A DNA stretch of 64,000 nt from Bradyrhizobium diazoefficiens (GTDB lineage: Bacteria > Pseudomonadota > Alphaproteobacteria > Rhizobiales > Xanthobacteraceae). The first letter of the stretch is position 1, and each line of letters starts with the position of its first letter. The stretch lies in contig NZ_JAFCKW010000009.1 of NCBI RefSeq assembly GCF_018129965.1, positions 1 to 64,000 of the forward strand. Direction: 5' to 3'. Under the pieces are notes generated by a model. It had not been told where the DNA came from, searched no databases, and was given only the letters and a program-made list of their open reading frames with translations. Shown one piece after another: positions 43,388 to 51,626 of this stretch. The position numbers and the translations under genes are program-made.

Positions 43388-43500
43388 GAGTCTATCGAGG
43401 TGCCGTCGCCAATAACTGCGCCTTGCCGATCAGCGATGCGTAGTTGTCGACCAGCCAGTTGAACGGTGCCTGGGCCAGCGCGAAGCCGCCGCAGGCTGGG
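43388..43500 (-). pseudogene. Possible fragment of an ABC transporter
   Basis: Minus-strand frame reads G-G-F-A-L-A-Q-A-P-F-N-W-L-V-D-N-Y-A-S-L, resembling the cytoplasmic end of the membrane domain of SbmA/BacA-type ABC transporters. Short, with no start; weak assignment. Confidence 0.3.
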
Positions 43501-43548
43501 TAAGCTCGCCGAACGTGGTTGTCGTGGCCAAAAATCGGAACTTCAATG

Positions 43549-43562
43549 TTGACCCACGTCAA
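43549..43562. promoter_or_regulatory. FixK/FNR-type palindrome
   Basis: Exact TTGA-CCCACG-TCAA, 66 bases before the ATG of the secreted protein gene at 43629. Confidence 0.55.
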
Positions 43563-43628
43563 TCCGCGAATGGAGACTTCAGCTTTGATTTTGAAATCTT
43601 AAACACCCAAGCGCACGGAGAATGGGAG

Positions 43629-43904
43629 ATGATTACACCAAAGCTGGTCGCAGTTGCGGTCGCCCTTCAGTTCCTGGCGGCCCCATCATGGGCACAGGTA
43701 GCGTCCGATACCGATAGAAATGCGCATCACTATTCGGGCGGACCGAAAACTGAGGTGCCTCACATGATGAATCATCCTCGTCAAAAAGATGTCGCCCCCA
43801 AAGCCCACGTCCACACTAGTCACCACTATAGCGGCGGCCCTCAGAATCCATCCCATCAATGGGTGACAAGCAATAACCCCGTGTCACCGGAGCACGTGTC
43901 GTAA
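43629..43904 (+). CDS. Small secreted HHYSGGP-repeat protein
   Basis: 91 aa from M-I-T-P-K-L-V-A-V-A-V-A-L, preceded by GGAGAATGGGAG; earlier frame codons are upstream DNA. Signal peptide about 1-22 (S-W-A|Q-V). The mature protein contains H-H-Y-S-G-G-P twice, each followed by K-T-E-V-P-H-M-M or Q-N-P-S-H-Q-W, with many His. The motif also occurs degenerately at 37049. Probably a periplasmic His-rich metal binder; unproven. FixK-type box upstream. Confidence 0.72.
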   Translation: MITPKLVAVAVALQFLAAPSWAQVASDTDRNAHHYSGGPKTEVPHMMNHPRQKDVAPKAHVHTSHHYSGGPQNPSHQWVTSNNPVSPEHVS

Positions 43905-44437
43905 AGTACTTATGACAAGTAGTTGGGCTCGTCGTCACAGAATAAGTTAGCCGGGACGAAAGGTCTCGGTCACTGTTGAACAGTTCGCTGCCGAGGGCGT
44001 TTCCCGCGGCAACGTGCCCGCGGCAACGCGTGTGATGGATTTGAATATGCGCGAGTACGGCTTTTGGTTGCACTCTTGTCCTGGCGGCGACGATCTTCGC
44101 ATCGCCGTGCTTTGCGAAGGCTTGAGGAAAGGAAACCCAACCGGATGCCAGGCGGATGAGCGTCAGGCAACAACCAGCGCCAGCACCTCCGCGCATCGGT
44201 TCTGTCTCACCGTATTCGAGAATGAAAGATCCTGTACGTACCGCGGCGGGCCGAAAAGCGGATTCTGGTCGTGCCAGTGACGTCAGGGAGAAAGGCGGAT
44301 CGGCCGCAGATGGCTGAGTGGCTTTGCGCATTCAGTCGGTCAAGCCGACTGCCGGAAGGCGATTACGTCACTAGATCGGGCGCTCGTTCATGTGATTCCG
44401 TGCTTCTCACAGGCAACACGACGTCCGATCGCTGCCG
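43905..44437. other. Gap with no confident gene
   Basis: About 530 bases. A plus frame at 44014-44280 ends in Y-R-G-G-P-K-S-G-F, which recalls the GGPK tail motif, but the rest has no leader or ribosome site and is not called. Confidence 0.4.
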
Positions 44438-44643
44438 TCAAATTGGTAACTCGCTCATCTCGCGGCAGTGATTGGCGCAATCGCGGCAGGTTCGGGCGCA
44501 TGATAGCATCCGCTGGTCCTCCTTCATTGCCTCGCACCGTTCCGCACACGCCTCGCAAAGCTGCGCGCAAGTGAATTGGCGGCTTTCTCACACATCTCGG
44601 CGCAGTCAACCAACGGTATCATATGCGTGGACGTGGCATGCAT
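44438..44643 (-). pseudogene. DUF326 four-helix-bundle copper-binding protein, frameshifted
   Basis: ATG 44643 opens M-H-A-T-S-T-H-M-I-P-L-V-D-C-A-E-M-C-E-K-A-A; a one-base shift near 44575 leads to C-A-Q-L-C-E-A-C-A-E-R-C-E-A-M, then D-Q-R-M-L-S-C-A-R-T-C-R-D-C and stop at 44438. The spaced Cys pattern (CxxxC, CxxC repeats) is that of DUF326/Csp-like Cu(I) storage proteins. As written the product ends early and lacks most Cys. Confidence 0.75.
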
Positions 44644-44660
44644 ACGGCCCCTCTCTAGGG

Positions 44661-44675
44661 ACCCTCTAGGGGGAT
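44661..44675 (-). promoter_or_regulatory. Possible CsoR-like operator before the DUF326 gene
   Basis: ACCCTCTAGGGGGAT lies 18 bases upstream of the DUF326 start and resembles TACCCTTGGGGGGTA between copA and csoR (55383). Imperfect and short, hence tentative. Confidence 0.35.
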
Positions 44676-44744
44676 AGGCCCGGTCGAGGTCGCCCGGCCC
44701 AAGGTGAGAGACTGAGGCGCGACCGGGACTGATCTGGATCCGCT

Positions 44745-44935
44745 TCACCTCGGCGATCCTGCCACTGTGGGCACGGCGAACGAAGCGCCCGGATGCTCTG
44801 CTGCCGATCCTCTACCTGGGTGGTGTCTCGACCGGCGATTTTCAGGAGGCGTTGCCTGCGCTGCTCGGCAAGGATGCACCGAACCTGTCGCCGTCGGTGA
44901 TCGCTGGGCTAAAGGCGCAATGGCTGACTGAGTCG
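44745..44935 (+). pseudogene. IS256-family transposase fragment
   Basis: Frame reads L-P-L-W-A-R-R-T-K-R-P-D-A-L-L-P-I-L-Y-L-G-G-V-S then G-D-F-Q-E-A-L-P-A-L-L-G-K-D-A-P-N-L-S, the conserved N-terminal part of IS256/mutator transposases before the DDE core. It ends abruptly at about 44935 where the maoC-like sequence of the opposite strand begins. Confidence 0.72.
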
Positions 44936-45510
44936 ATTTTTTCGATCGGCGCGATGACCTCCGAAGTCCGGGTGATCACTTCCTCGCCGTTCTGATTGGA
45001 CGCCCGACAGTCGAGAATGATTCGGTGCGTTTCTTCGATCTTCTTGGTCACTTTCACCGTCACGGTGATTGTGTCACCGGGGCTAACGGTCCGAAGGAAA
45101 TGCAAAGATTGATCGACGTAGACCGTCCCTGCGCCCGGCAACTGAGTTCCAAGTACCGTGGAGATCAGCGCACCACCCCACATGGCGTGCGCTACAACCT
45201 TGTGAAAGGTGTCGCTTTTGGCGAAGGCAGCGTCCACGTGCGTGGGGTTGATGTCCCCAGACATGATCGCAAAGACCTCGACGTCCTTGTAGCTGAGCGT
45301 CCGGACGAGACTTGCCGTATCTCCCAGCTTGATCTCGTCAAACGTCCGATTTCGATCTGCTCCATTAATTCCTCCGGCTTGGCTGGTGCTCTGCAACGGA
45401 ATCCAGCAGACGACGTTCGAAGGGATATGATCGAGAACGATCAACCAGAGCGATAAACCCGTGAACAGGTCAAGCCTAAGATCTCGGGTGGCCCGAATTG
45501 GAGATGGCAT
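44842..45510 (-). CDS. OpgC N-terminus fused to a MaoC-like hydratase domain (chimeric ORF)
   Basis: 222 codons. Residues 1-38 (R-A-T-R-D-L-R-L-D-L-F-T-G-L-S-L-W-L-I, D-H-I-P-S-N-V-V) match the start of OpgC, a membrane succinyltransferase of osmoregulated glucans. Residues about 55-195 are a MaoC-like hot-dog domain (N-R-T-F-D-E-I-K-L-G-D, M-S-G-D-I-N-P-T-H-V-D, V-V-A-H-A-M-W-G-G-A-L-I-S) as in N-termini of hydratase/phosphate acetyltransferase proteins. The last about 28 residues are antisense to the IS256 fragment. A double-deletion product; the MaoC part might fold, but function is doubtful. Confidence 0.7.
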   Translation of the reverse strand: MPSPIRATRDLRLDLFTGLSLWLIVLDHIPSNVVCWIPLQSTSQAGGINGADRNRTFDEIKLGDTASLVRTLSYKDVEVFAIMSGDINPTHVDAAFAKSDTFHKVVAHAMWGGALISTVLGTQLPGAGTVYVDQSLHFLRTVSPGDTITVTVKVTKKIEETHRIILDCRASNQNGEEVITRTSEVIAPIEKIDSVSHCAFSPAITDGDRFGASLPSSAGNAS

Positions 45511-45617
45511 CGGAACTCTCGATGCGCGTAGCGTCGCAGAGCCGCGCCTTTAGCAACATTCTCTGTTCCTAGTCCGCGAATTCATAAGCGCGGACAAATA
45601 CGTTGCCTTGATATGGT

Positions 45618-46403
45618 TCAATTCGCGAGCAGGCCGGCGCGAGCATCATCATATGGGAAAACGACGCTGAGATCCGGCACCGCTAGGTGCTTGTCGGTCT
45701 GTGGACAGGCAAGACGCGCAAGTAGATCCCGGATGACGTTTAAGTGCGCAAGATGCTTGTCGTCCGCCCGAACCACAATCCACGGAGACAGCGGGCTTGT
45801 GGTTCGCGCCAGCATCTCATCACGCGCCTCGGTGTAGTCGTCCCAGTGCTTCACGGCAACTTCGTCAATGGCACTTGTCTTCCATTGCTTCAGCGGGTCG
45901 TGCCGCCGGTCCCTAAGTCGCCGTTTCTGCTCCTTCTTCGTAACGTCGAGGTAGTATTTTATTATCTGAACTCCGGAACCGATCAGCATGTGCTCGAATA
46001 GAAGAACGTCTTCCATGAAGCGCTCATACTCACGATCGGTGCAGAACTTCATTACCCGTTCCACGCCCGCCCGATTGTACCAGCTTCGGTTGAATAGAAC
46101 TAATTCTTGCGCTGCAGGAAGATGTGTCACATAGCGCTGAAAATACCAAGATGTGCTGTCCCGGTCGGAGGGCTTGCCAAGCGCCACAACGCGGGTTTCC
46201 CGGGGGCTGAGGTGCTCGACGATCCGTTTTATCGTGCCGTCCTTGCCGCTTGTGTCACGCCCCTCGAATATCACTAGCACCTTGTGGTCGTGCTTAATGA
46301 CGTGTTTTTGAACCTTGACGAGCTCGATCTGGAGATCGCGCAGCGCTGCCTCGTATCGTGCGCGGCCGTCTTGTTTGCGACGCGACTTTATGCTCTTCGC
46401 CAT
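45618..46403 (-). CDS. ppk2: Polyphosphate kinase 2 family protein
   Basis: 261 aa. Walker A region V-I-F-E-G-R-D-T-S-G-K-D-G-T-I-K-R-I, W-Y-F-Q-R-Y-V-T-H-L-P, F-N-R-S-W-Y-N-R-A-G-V-E-R-V-M-K-F-C-T lid and K-Y-Y-L-D-V-T-K-K-E-Q Walker B, all as in class I PPK2 enzymes that phosphorylate nucleotides from polyphosphate. Full length. Co-oriented with the upstream BI-1 gene, 27 bases away, so probably one operon. Polyphosphate kinases may support metal tolerance (inference). Confidence 0.92.
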   Translation of the reverse strand: MAKSIKSRRKQDGRARYEAALRDLQIELVKVQKHVIKHDHKVLVIFEGRDTSGKDGTIKRIVEHLSPRETRVVALGKPSDRDSTSWYFQRYVTHLPAAQELVLFNRSWYNRAGVERVMKFCTDREYERFMEDVLLFEHMLIGSGVQIIKYYLDVTKKEQKRRLRDRRHDPLKQWKTSAIDEVAVKHWDDYTEARDEMLARTTSPLSPWIVVRADDKHLAHLNVIRDLLARLACPQTDKHLAVPDLSVVFPYDDARAGLLAN

Positions 46404-46430
46404 CTCGCTTCACGATCCCCCAAGACTTTA

Positions 46431-47156
46431 CTACTGACGGCGGTTGCCGGTGAGCTCCAGCAGGAGTATGAACAAGTTGAGGAAATCGAGGTAGAGCGCA
46501 AGCGCACCCATGATCGTCTTCTTGGCGGCTACTGCAGAGTTGTCACTCGCCAGGTAGATCTCCTTGATACGCTGTGTGTCGTAGGCCGTGAGGCCGACGA
46601 ACACGAAGACCCCGATCACCGAGATTGCGAGCTGCAATACTGAAGACGTGAGAAACAGGTTCACAAGACTGGCAATGATGATACCGAACAGGCCCATGAT
46701 CAGGAACGAGCCAAAGCGCGCAAGATCGGCGCGCGTCGTATATCCGTAGAGGCTCATGGCCAGAAAGGTCGCCGCCGTGATGAAGAACGTGCGAGCGATG
46801 CTCACGCCGGTATACATCAGGAAGATTGCGGCAAGCGACAATCCGACCAAGCCAGCATAGGCCCAGAAGGCCGCTTGCGCGGCGCCAACACTCATCCTTT
46901 CGATTCGGAAGCTCAACAACAATACCAGCGCCAGCGGCGCCAGCACGACTCCCCAGAAGAGGAACGGCGTCTGTACCAACGAGGTGTAAAGGCCGGTTTC
47001 GGCCGCCCCATAGGCAACAAGCCCCGTGAGTACCAAGCCGGATCCCATGTAGTTGTAGACGCTGAGCAGAAACTGGCGCAGTCCGGCGTCGATTTCGGCC
47101 CGCAAAGGCGGCGTCCTTCCAAGCCCTGTCAGATCAGATGCGTGATTGTCGCTCAT
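46431..47156 (-). CDS. Bax inhibitor-1/YccA family membrane protein
   Basis: 241 aa with ATG after CAGGAGACGG. Seven predicted membrane helices; conserved A-F-W-A-Y-A-G-L-V-G-L, Y-G-Y-T-T-R-A-D-L-A-R-F-G-S-F-L-I-M-G and G-L-T-A-Y-D-T-Q-R-I-K-E-I-Y near the C-terminus are typical of the BI-1 family (UPF0005). Members are linked to calcium leak and membrane-stress tolerance. Intact. Confidence 0.92.
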   Translation of the reverse strand: MSDNHASDLTGLGRTPPLRAEIDAGLRQFLLSVYNYMGSGLVLTGLVAYGAAETGLYTSLVQTPFLFWGVVLAPLALVLLLSFRIERMSVGAAQAAFWAYAGLVGLSLAAIFLMYTGVSIARTFFITAATFLAMSLYGYTTRADLARFGSFLIMGLFGIIIASLVNLFLTSSVLQLAISVIGVFVFVGLTAYDTQRIKEIYLASDNSAVAAKKTIMGALALYLDFLNLFILLLELTGNRRQ

Positions 47157-47466
47157 TGGCCGTCTCCTGGTGGCTTGCTGTTGGCGAATCCTCCAACAGA
47201 GCCCGAGACATTCACATCACAGCCGACTGTTCTCGATATTGAGGCATGTCAACCAAAACCGCCCCCTGACGTCGGAAATATACTGTAGCACCCGAGCGCT
47301 CGAGCTTGATGCGTATCAATGTCAGAAGCACTGTTCCGGCGTTGGCTGCTCGCCAAAAGAGTGGCCCGGCCGTTGGCGGGCGAGAGGCTGTCAGCCGCTG
47401 AAGGCGTCGCGGGGGACATGCGGTGTGACGAAGGCCGATGATCCCGCAGTCAGAAGGAGAAATGCG

Positions 47467-47793
47467 ATGAATTGGCTCAATAGCAACTGGATCTGGTTTG
47501 CGCTTGGCGCGGTCGCACTCTTCATGTTCAGCCGAGGTGGCTGTGGCATGAGCCATGCCGGTCACAATCATCGGCGGCAGCGCGATGGAGACCAAAATGA
47601 GCCCGGTCGCAAGACGACGGATACACCGATTGCGGCCGCTGCCGAACCGAGCTCCGAGAACACGCTGGTGCCATCGACTGGCCACATGCACGGCGCTCCC
47701 CCGGCAGGCGAAAGTGTGTTGGCCACCGAGCATGCCGGCCACGACCGCGCGAAAGGTGAGGCCGGACCTCGCCGCCATCATCACGGGTGTTGA
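47467..47793 (+). CDS. Membrane-anchored His-rich protein
   Basis: 108 aa from M-N-W-L-N-S-N-W-I-W, preceded by AAGGAG at 7 bases. One membrane helix about 7-22, then G-G-C-G-M-S-H-A-G-H-N-H-R-R and a polar tail with repeated His (T-G-H-M-H-G-A-P-P, E-H-A-G-H-D, R-R-H-H-H-G-C). Composition fits a periplasm-facing metal binder anchored in the inner membrane. Family not recognised. Followed by the Cys-rich gene at 47858 on the same strand. Confidence 0.7.
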   Translation: MNWLNSNWIWFALGAVALFMFSRGGCGMSHAGHNHRRQRDGDQNEPGRKTTDTPIAAAAEPSSENTLVPSTGHMHGAPPAGESVLATEHAGHDRAKGEAGPRRHHHGC

Positions 47794-47857
47794 TTATCGC
47801 CGTGAACCTTACAAATCTACTCATCCCCGTCGCAGCAAGGTTCGTCAGGAGAACAAA

Positions 47858-48061
47858 ATGACCAGCAAGACCGATAAGCCGACCAAACCCGCCTCGGGAC
47901 ATGAATGCTGCGGCGGTCAGGCCTCCAAGGACAGGGCGGCGCCTGCGGTCGTCGCCGAGTCGAAGGCGACGCCATCCTCGGTTGCCAAGCGTTCAGCGTC
48001 GGTGGAAGCTGCTCCATGCTGCTGCCACGGCGATGCAACAAGCGCACGGTCGCCTATCTGA
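47858..48061 (+). CDS. Small Cys-rich cytoplasmic protein
   Basis: 67 aa from M-T-S-K-T-D-K-P-T-K, preceded by CAGGAG. No signal peptide. Contains G-H-E-C-C-G-G-Q-A-S and A-A-P-C-C-C-H-G-D-A, two Cys/His clusters suited to Cu(I) or Zn binding. Overlaps by 8 bases, convergently, the end of the frameshifted gene at 48054. Family not recognised. Confidence 0.62.
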   Translation: MTSKTDKPTKPASGHECCGGQASKDRAAPAVVAESKATPSSVAKRSASVEAAPCCCHGDATSARSPI

Positions 48062-48739
48062 ATATCTCCGGGCATTCACGACAGCATTTGTTCCACACGA
48101 TGATGTAGATCAAATGAAGGGTTCCGAGACCCGCTAGGAAGCAGAAAAACGATATATAGGCAAAACTCAGAAACACGTAGTCCACCACTGTGATGGCAAT
48201 CAGTGTCGATCCAAACAAGCGTATGTGCAGGTAGGTGGAGATCATGGTCGGCGCAATAAGCAGGAAAACGTAGATCAGATAGGTTAGCCAGCGTGGGATC
48301 AGATAATCGAGAACATGGTGTCTTCGTAGGCCAGTGACTGCCGGTTGATCCTGACATCGACCCAATCTGGATGGAAAAGATGTGGGACAAAGAGGATCAG
48401 GCCGAAAACAAGCCCAGCCGACGCAAAACCCAACAACGGCAATTTGCGCCGGCTCGCTGGAGGCTCCAGAAAATAGATGCTGAACGGTACCCAGACCGGC
48501 CAAATCAGCCAGGAGAAAAAGATAAAGCCCATGGCGGCCCACCAGACCATGGGTGGGTCGGAGTTATTCAGTCCCATCCAGACATGGCCTTCCATGAATT
48601 GCTGCAGCCCGGCCAGAGTCGGCATTTGAGAAACGGGAAAGTACCGTTTGTTGATCTTGAAAGCCTTCCAACCTGCAAAGGCTCCGCCGACAATCAGAAC
48701 GCCGCCGGCGGCAAAACTCACGGGTTCGCAAAAGCACAT
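48054..48739 (-). pseudogene. DUF6629-like membrane protein, frameshifted
   Basis: From M-C-F-C-E-P-V-S-F-A-A-G-G-V-L-I (DUF6629 usually starts M-C-F-S-A); continues with membrane helices (E-G-H-V-W-M-G-L, F-F-S-W-L-I-W-P-V-W-V-P-F) to about 48300, then the frame changes and goes on as V-L-D-Y-L-I-P-R-W-L-T-Y-L-I-Y and T-Y-L-H-I-R-L-F-G-S-T-L-I-A to the stop at 48054. The product would lose its last about 80 residues. Confidence 0.7.
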
Positions 48740-48774
48740 ATCCAATTCTCTATCGCGGGTGGGAGTAGGCATCA

Positions 48775-51216
48775 ATGACCAAGACTACGCTCGAAGTCGG
48801 CGGCCTGTTCTCGGTCCTTGGCGCGCACGGGATCGAACGGCAGCTAAAGCATGTTGCAGGCGTCGGTCGCGTGTCGGTCAATCCGGTGTCCGGCTCGACG
48901 ACCGTTATGTTCGATCCGGGGAAGACTAGCGTCGCTGCAATACAGCAAGCGATCGAGGATTGCGGCTTTCATTGCGCGGGCGAAGCCCTGCCCAGGCATA
49001 TCTGCGAGAAGCCCCCGATGCTTGGTTTTAGTCCGAAGGCCCTGACCAGCCTGCTCAAGCCTGCGCGTTCCCAAACGCATAAGGATCATGGCGGGACGGT
49101 GCATCCCGGCATGAAGCCGGCCGACGCGATGGCCGACCATAAAGCGCGTAGCGCGGAAAAGAGCGATGTCATGGCGCATGAAATGGGCCATGGCGCCGGC
49201 ATGGACATGCAGGCCATGGTCCGCGATATGCGCAACCGGTTCTGGATCGCGCTCGCCTTTAGCCTGCCCATCTTTTTCTTGTCGCCGATGGGCATGGACT
49301 TCATTCAAATCTCGCCACCGTTCGGCCTGCGGCTAGACCTTGTACTGTTTGTTCTGGCGAGCGCCGCCATCCTCTACCCGGTCTGGCCCTTTGTCATTGC
49401 AGCTTACCGCGCGCTCCGCAGCGGAGTTGCAAACATGGCTGTCCTGGTCGTCCTCAGCGTAGGCACCGGCTATCTGTTCAGTGTTGGCTCCACGTTCTTT
49501 TATGGCGGCCAGCAGTTCTACGAAGCCTCTGCAATCCTGCTGGTCTTCATCCTGCTCGGACACTGGCTTGAAATGCGCGCAAGGGCAGGCGCATCGGAAG
49601 CCATTCGCGCGCTCATGGATCTGGCGCCGCCTAAGGCAATGGTGCTGCGGGTTGGCAAGGAACTAGAAGTGCCCACCGCCGAAATCATTTCCGGCGATAC
49701 GGTCGTAATCAGGCCGGGCAATAAGATCCCGGTCGACGGGATCGTGCTGGAAGGTGGCTCTCTGGTCGACGAATCGATGCTCACGGGTGAATCTATGCCC
49801 GTGAGCAAGAAGGTCGGCGACGCTGTGATCGGCGCGACCATCAACAAGAGCGGTGCGTTTCAGTATCGCGCAACCAAGGTCGGTGCGGATACGGCGCTCG
49901 CCCAGATTGTCAAGCTGGTCCAGGAAGCGCAGAATTCCAAGGCGCCATCACAACTACTCGCGGATCGCGCGTCGCAATGGCTGGTCCTGGCAGCGGTGGC
50001 GGTAGGCTTGCTCACATTCGTCGTCTGGTATTGGTGGATCGGTCAGACGCTGTTGTTTGCACTCAGCCTCACAATTACCGTCTTCGTCATCGCGTGCCCC
50101 GATGCGCTTGGTCTGGCAACTCCGATGGCGATCATGGTCGGAACCGGGCTCGGCGCCATGAACGGCATCCTGTTTAAGAACGCGTCGGCGCTGGAAGACG
50201 CAACCAAGCTGAATGTCGTCATCTTCGATAAAACCGGCACGTTGACGATGGGCCAGCCCGAGGTAGTGGATCTGGCGATAGCTGCCGGCGCCTCCGAGGA
50301 ACAGCTGCTATCTGCCGCCGCCGCGGTCGAAGCTGGATCGGACCATCCCTTGGCCCAGGCAATCTTGCGCCGTGCCGCCAACGTGAAGACACCCAAGGCA
50401 ATCGGTTTCAAGAACGTCGAGGGGAAGGGCGCGCAAGCCGAGATCGACGGCAAGACGGCATTGCTCGGCAACAAGCTGCTGATGACGGAGAACAAGATCG
50501 ATCTCGGCGAACTCGGCGCAAAATCCGAGGAATTGCAGGGCGCCGGACGAACGGTGGTTCATCTCGGTTTGGGCGGCAAGCTCGTGGGTTTGATTGCCAT
50601 CGCGGATGCGGAGAGACCGACCGCGGTGGAGGCAGTCAAGGCGCTACGCACGCGGGGCGTCGAGGTCGCGATGCTGACCGGAGACAATCAGGGCACGGCC
50701 GAGCGCATCGCGAAGAGTCTCGGAATTGACAGAGTGTTCGCCAACGTGTTGCCGGGCGACAAGGCGGGCAAGGTCAAGGAGCTCCAGGCGCAAGGCAAGA
50801 GGGTTGGCATGGTCGGCGATGGCGTGAACGACGCTCCGGCTTTGACCCAGGCCGACGTCGGCTTCGCGATCGGTGCCGGCACCGATGTCGCGATGGAGAG
50901 CGCCGACATCGTGCTGATGAAGAGCGACCCTTTCGACGTGGTCGGCGCCATCGAGTTATCCCATGCGACGCTCAGAAAAATGCATCAAAACTTGTGGTGG
51001 GCGGTCGGCTATAATGTCATTGCCTTTCCGCTCGCCGCCGGAGTGCTGTATCCCATTCTCCTTGGGCCGAGTATCGCCGCTCTTGCTATGTCCGGCAGTT
51101 CCGCGCTGGTCGCGATCAATGCTCTAATGTTGAAGCGAACAAAGCTGACCGGCATTCGCCGCCAGCGTGCGACCGCATCTGCCGCCGACGTCGCTCCCGC
51201 GATGGCGTCGTCGTGA
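48775..51216 (+). CDS. P1B-type heavy-metal ATPase with CPD transport motif
   Basis: 813 aa. Residues 1-70 form an HMA-like domain with the CxxC replaced (V-L-G-A-H-G-I-E-R-Q). A His/Met-rich linker follows (H-K-D-H-G-G-T-V-H-P-G-M, H-E-M-G-H-G-A-G-M-D-M-Q). Core motifs: T-G-E-S actuator, C441-P-D in I-A-C-P-D-A-L-G-L, D-K-T-G-T-L-T phosphorylation site, S-D-H-P-L-A nucleotide domain, M-V-G-D-G-V-N-D. The usual Cu motifs are CPC or CPH; CPD is a less common class that I have seen in rhizobial ATPases. His-rich N-terminus recalls CopB-type (Cu2+) pumps. Intact. Confidence 0.9.
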   Translation: MTKTTLEVGGLFSVLGAHGIERQLKHVAGVGRVSVNPVSGSTTVMFDPGKTSVAAIQQAIEDCGFHCAGEALPRHICEKPPMLGFSPKALTSLLKPARSQTHKDHGGTVHPGMKPADAMADHKARSAEKSDVMAHEMGHGAGMDMQAMVRDMRNRFWIALAFSLPIFFLSPMGMDFIQISPPFGLRLDLVLFVLASAAILYPVWPFVIAAYRALRSGVANMAVLVVLSVGTGYLFSVGSTFFYGGQQFYEASAILLVFILLGHWLEMRARAGASEAIRALMDLAPPKAMVLRVGKELEVPTAEIISGDTVVIRPGNKIPVDGIVLEGGSLVDESMLTGESMPVSKKVGDAVIGATINKSGAFQYRATKVGADTALAQIVKLVQEAQNSKAPSQLLADRASQWLVLAAVAVGLLTFVVWYWWIGQTLLFALSLTITVFVIACPDALGLATPMAIMVGTGLGAMNGILFKNASALEDATKLNVVIFDKTGTLTMGQPEVVDLAIAAGASEEQLLSAAAAVEAGSDHPLAQAILRRAANVKTPKAIGFKNVEGKGAQAEIDGKTALLGNKLLMTENKIDLGELGAKSEELQGAGRTVVHLGLGGKLVGLIAIADAERPTAVEAVKALRTRGVEVAMLTGDNQGTAERIAKSLGIDRVFANVLPGDKAGKVKELQAQGKRVGMVGDGVNDAPALTQADVGFAIGAGTDVAMESADIVLMKSDPFDVVGAIELSHATLRKMHQNLWWAVGYNVIAFPLAAGVLYPILLGPSIAALAMSGSSALVAINALMLKRTKLTGIRRQRATASAADVAPAMASS

Positions 51217-51287
51217 TTGGGCTTGCCGCATCTGACGTACCACAGAGCACAGGCGCCAATTTAGCAAGCAATAGCGCGAGACTAGTC

Positions 51288-51425
51288 ATGAAAGACCATC
51301 GCCAGCCGCGCGCCGGCGATGTGCCGAACGAGAAAAACTTGGACGATCCGAACAACCCGCTCAGCAAGGAAGATGGCCGCTCTCGACCGCAAAATCAGGA
51401 GCATCTGCCGCGGCTGCTAGACTAG
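51288..51425 (+). CDS. Short hypothetical protein after the ATPase
   Basis: 45 aa from M-K-D-H-R-Q-P-R-A-G-D-V-P-N-E-K; a GTG at 51213 overlapping the ATPase stop would give 70 aa. Hydrophilic, Pro/Asp/Asn-rich (D-P-N-N-P-L-S-K-E-D-G-R), likely disordered. No family. Called with low confidence because of size. Confidence 0.4.
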   Translation: MKDHRQPRAGDVPNEKNLDDPNNPLSKEDGRSRPQNQEHLPRLLD

Positions 51426-51626
51426 ACTAGACAAGACGTCCAGGCCGGAGCAGCACGCGCCATCGCGCCGGGATCAACCGTCGCGCTGGGGCTTTATTCC
51501 GGTTTGATGGCGATCTGAGTGAGATTCCGGTCCGTGACTGTAATATCCACGACCCTGGGCCGTCGCACGGCGCGTTGACGTGCGCAAAATCCGGGTAGGC
51601 AATGCAACTGATGAGGAGGGCTGAGA

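Noticed and set aside
48107..48120. FixK-like box near 48107
   Set aside because: First half-site is mismatched and it lies inside the DUF6629-like coding region.
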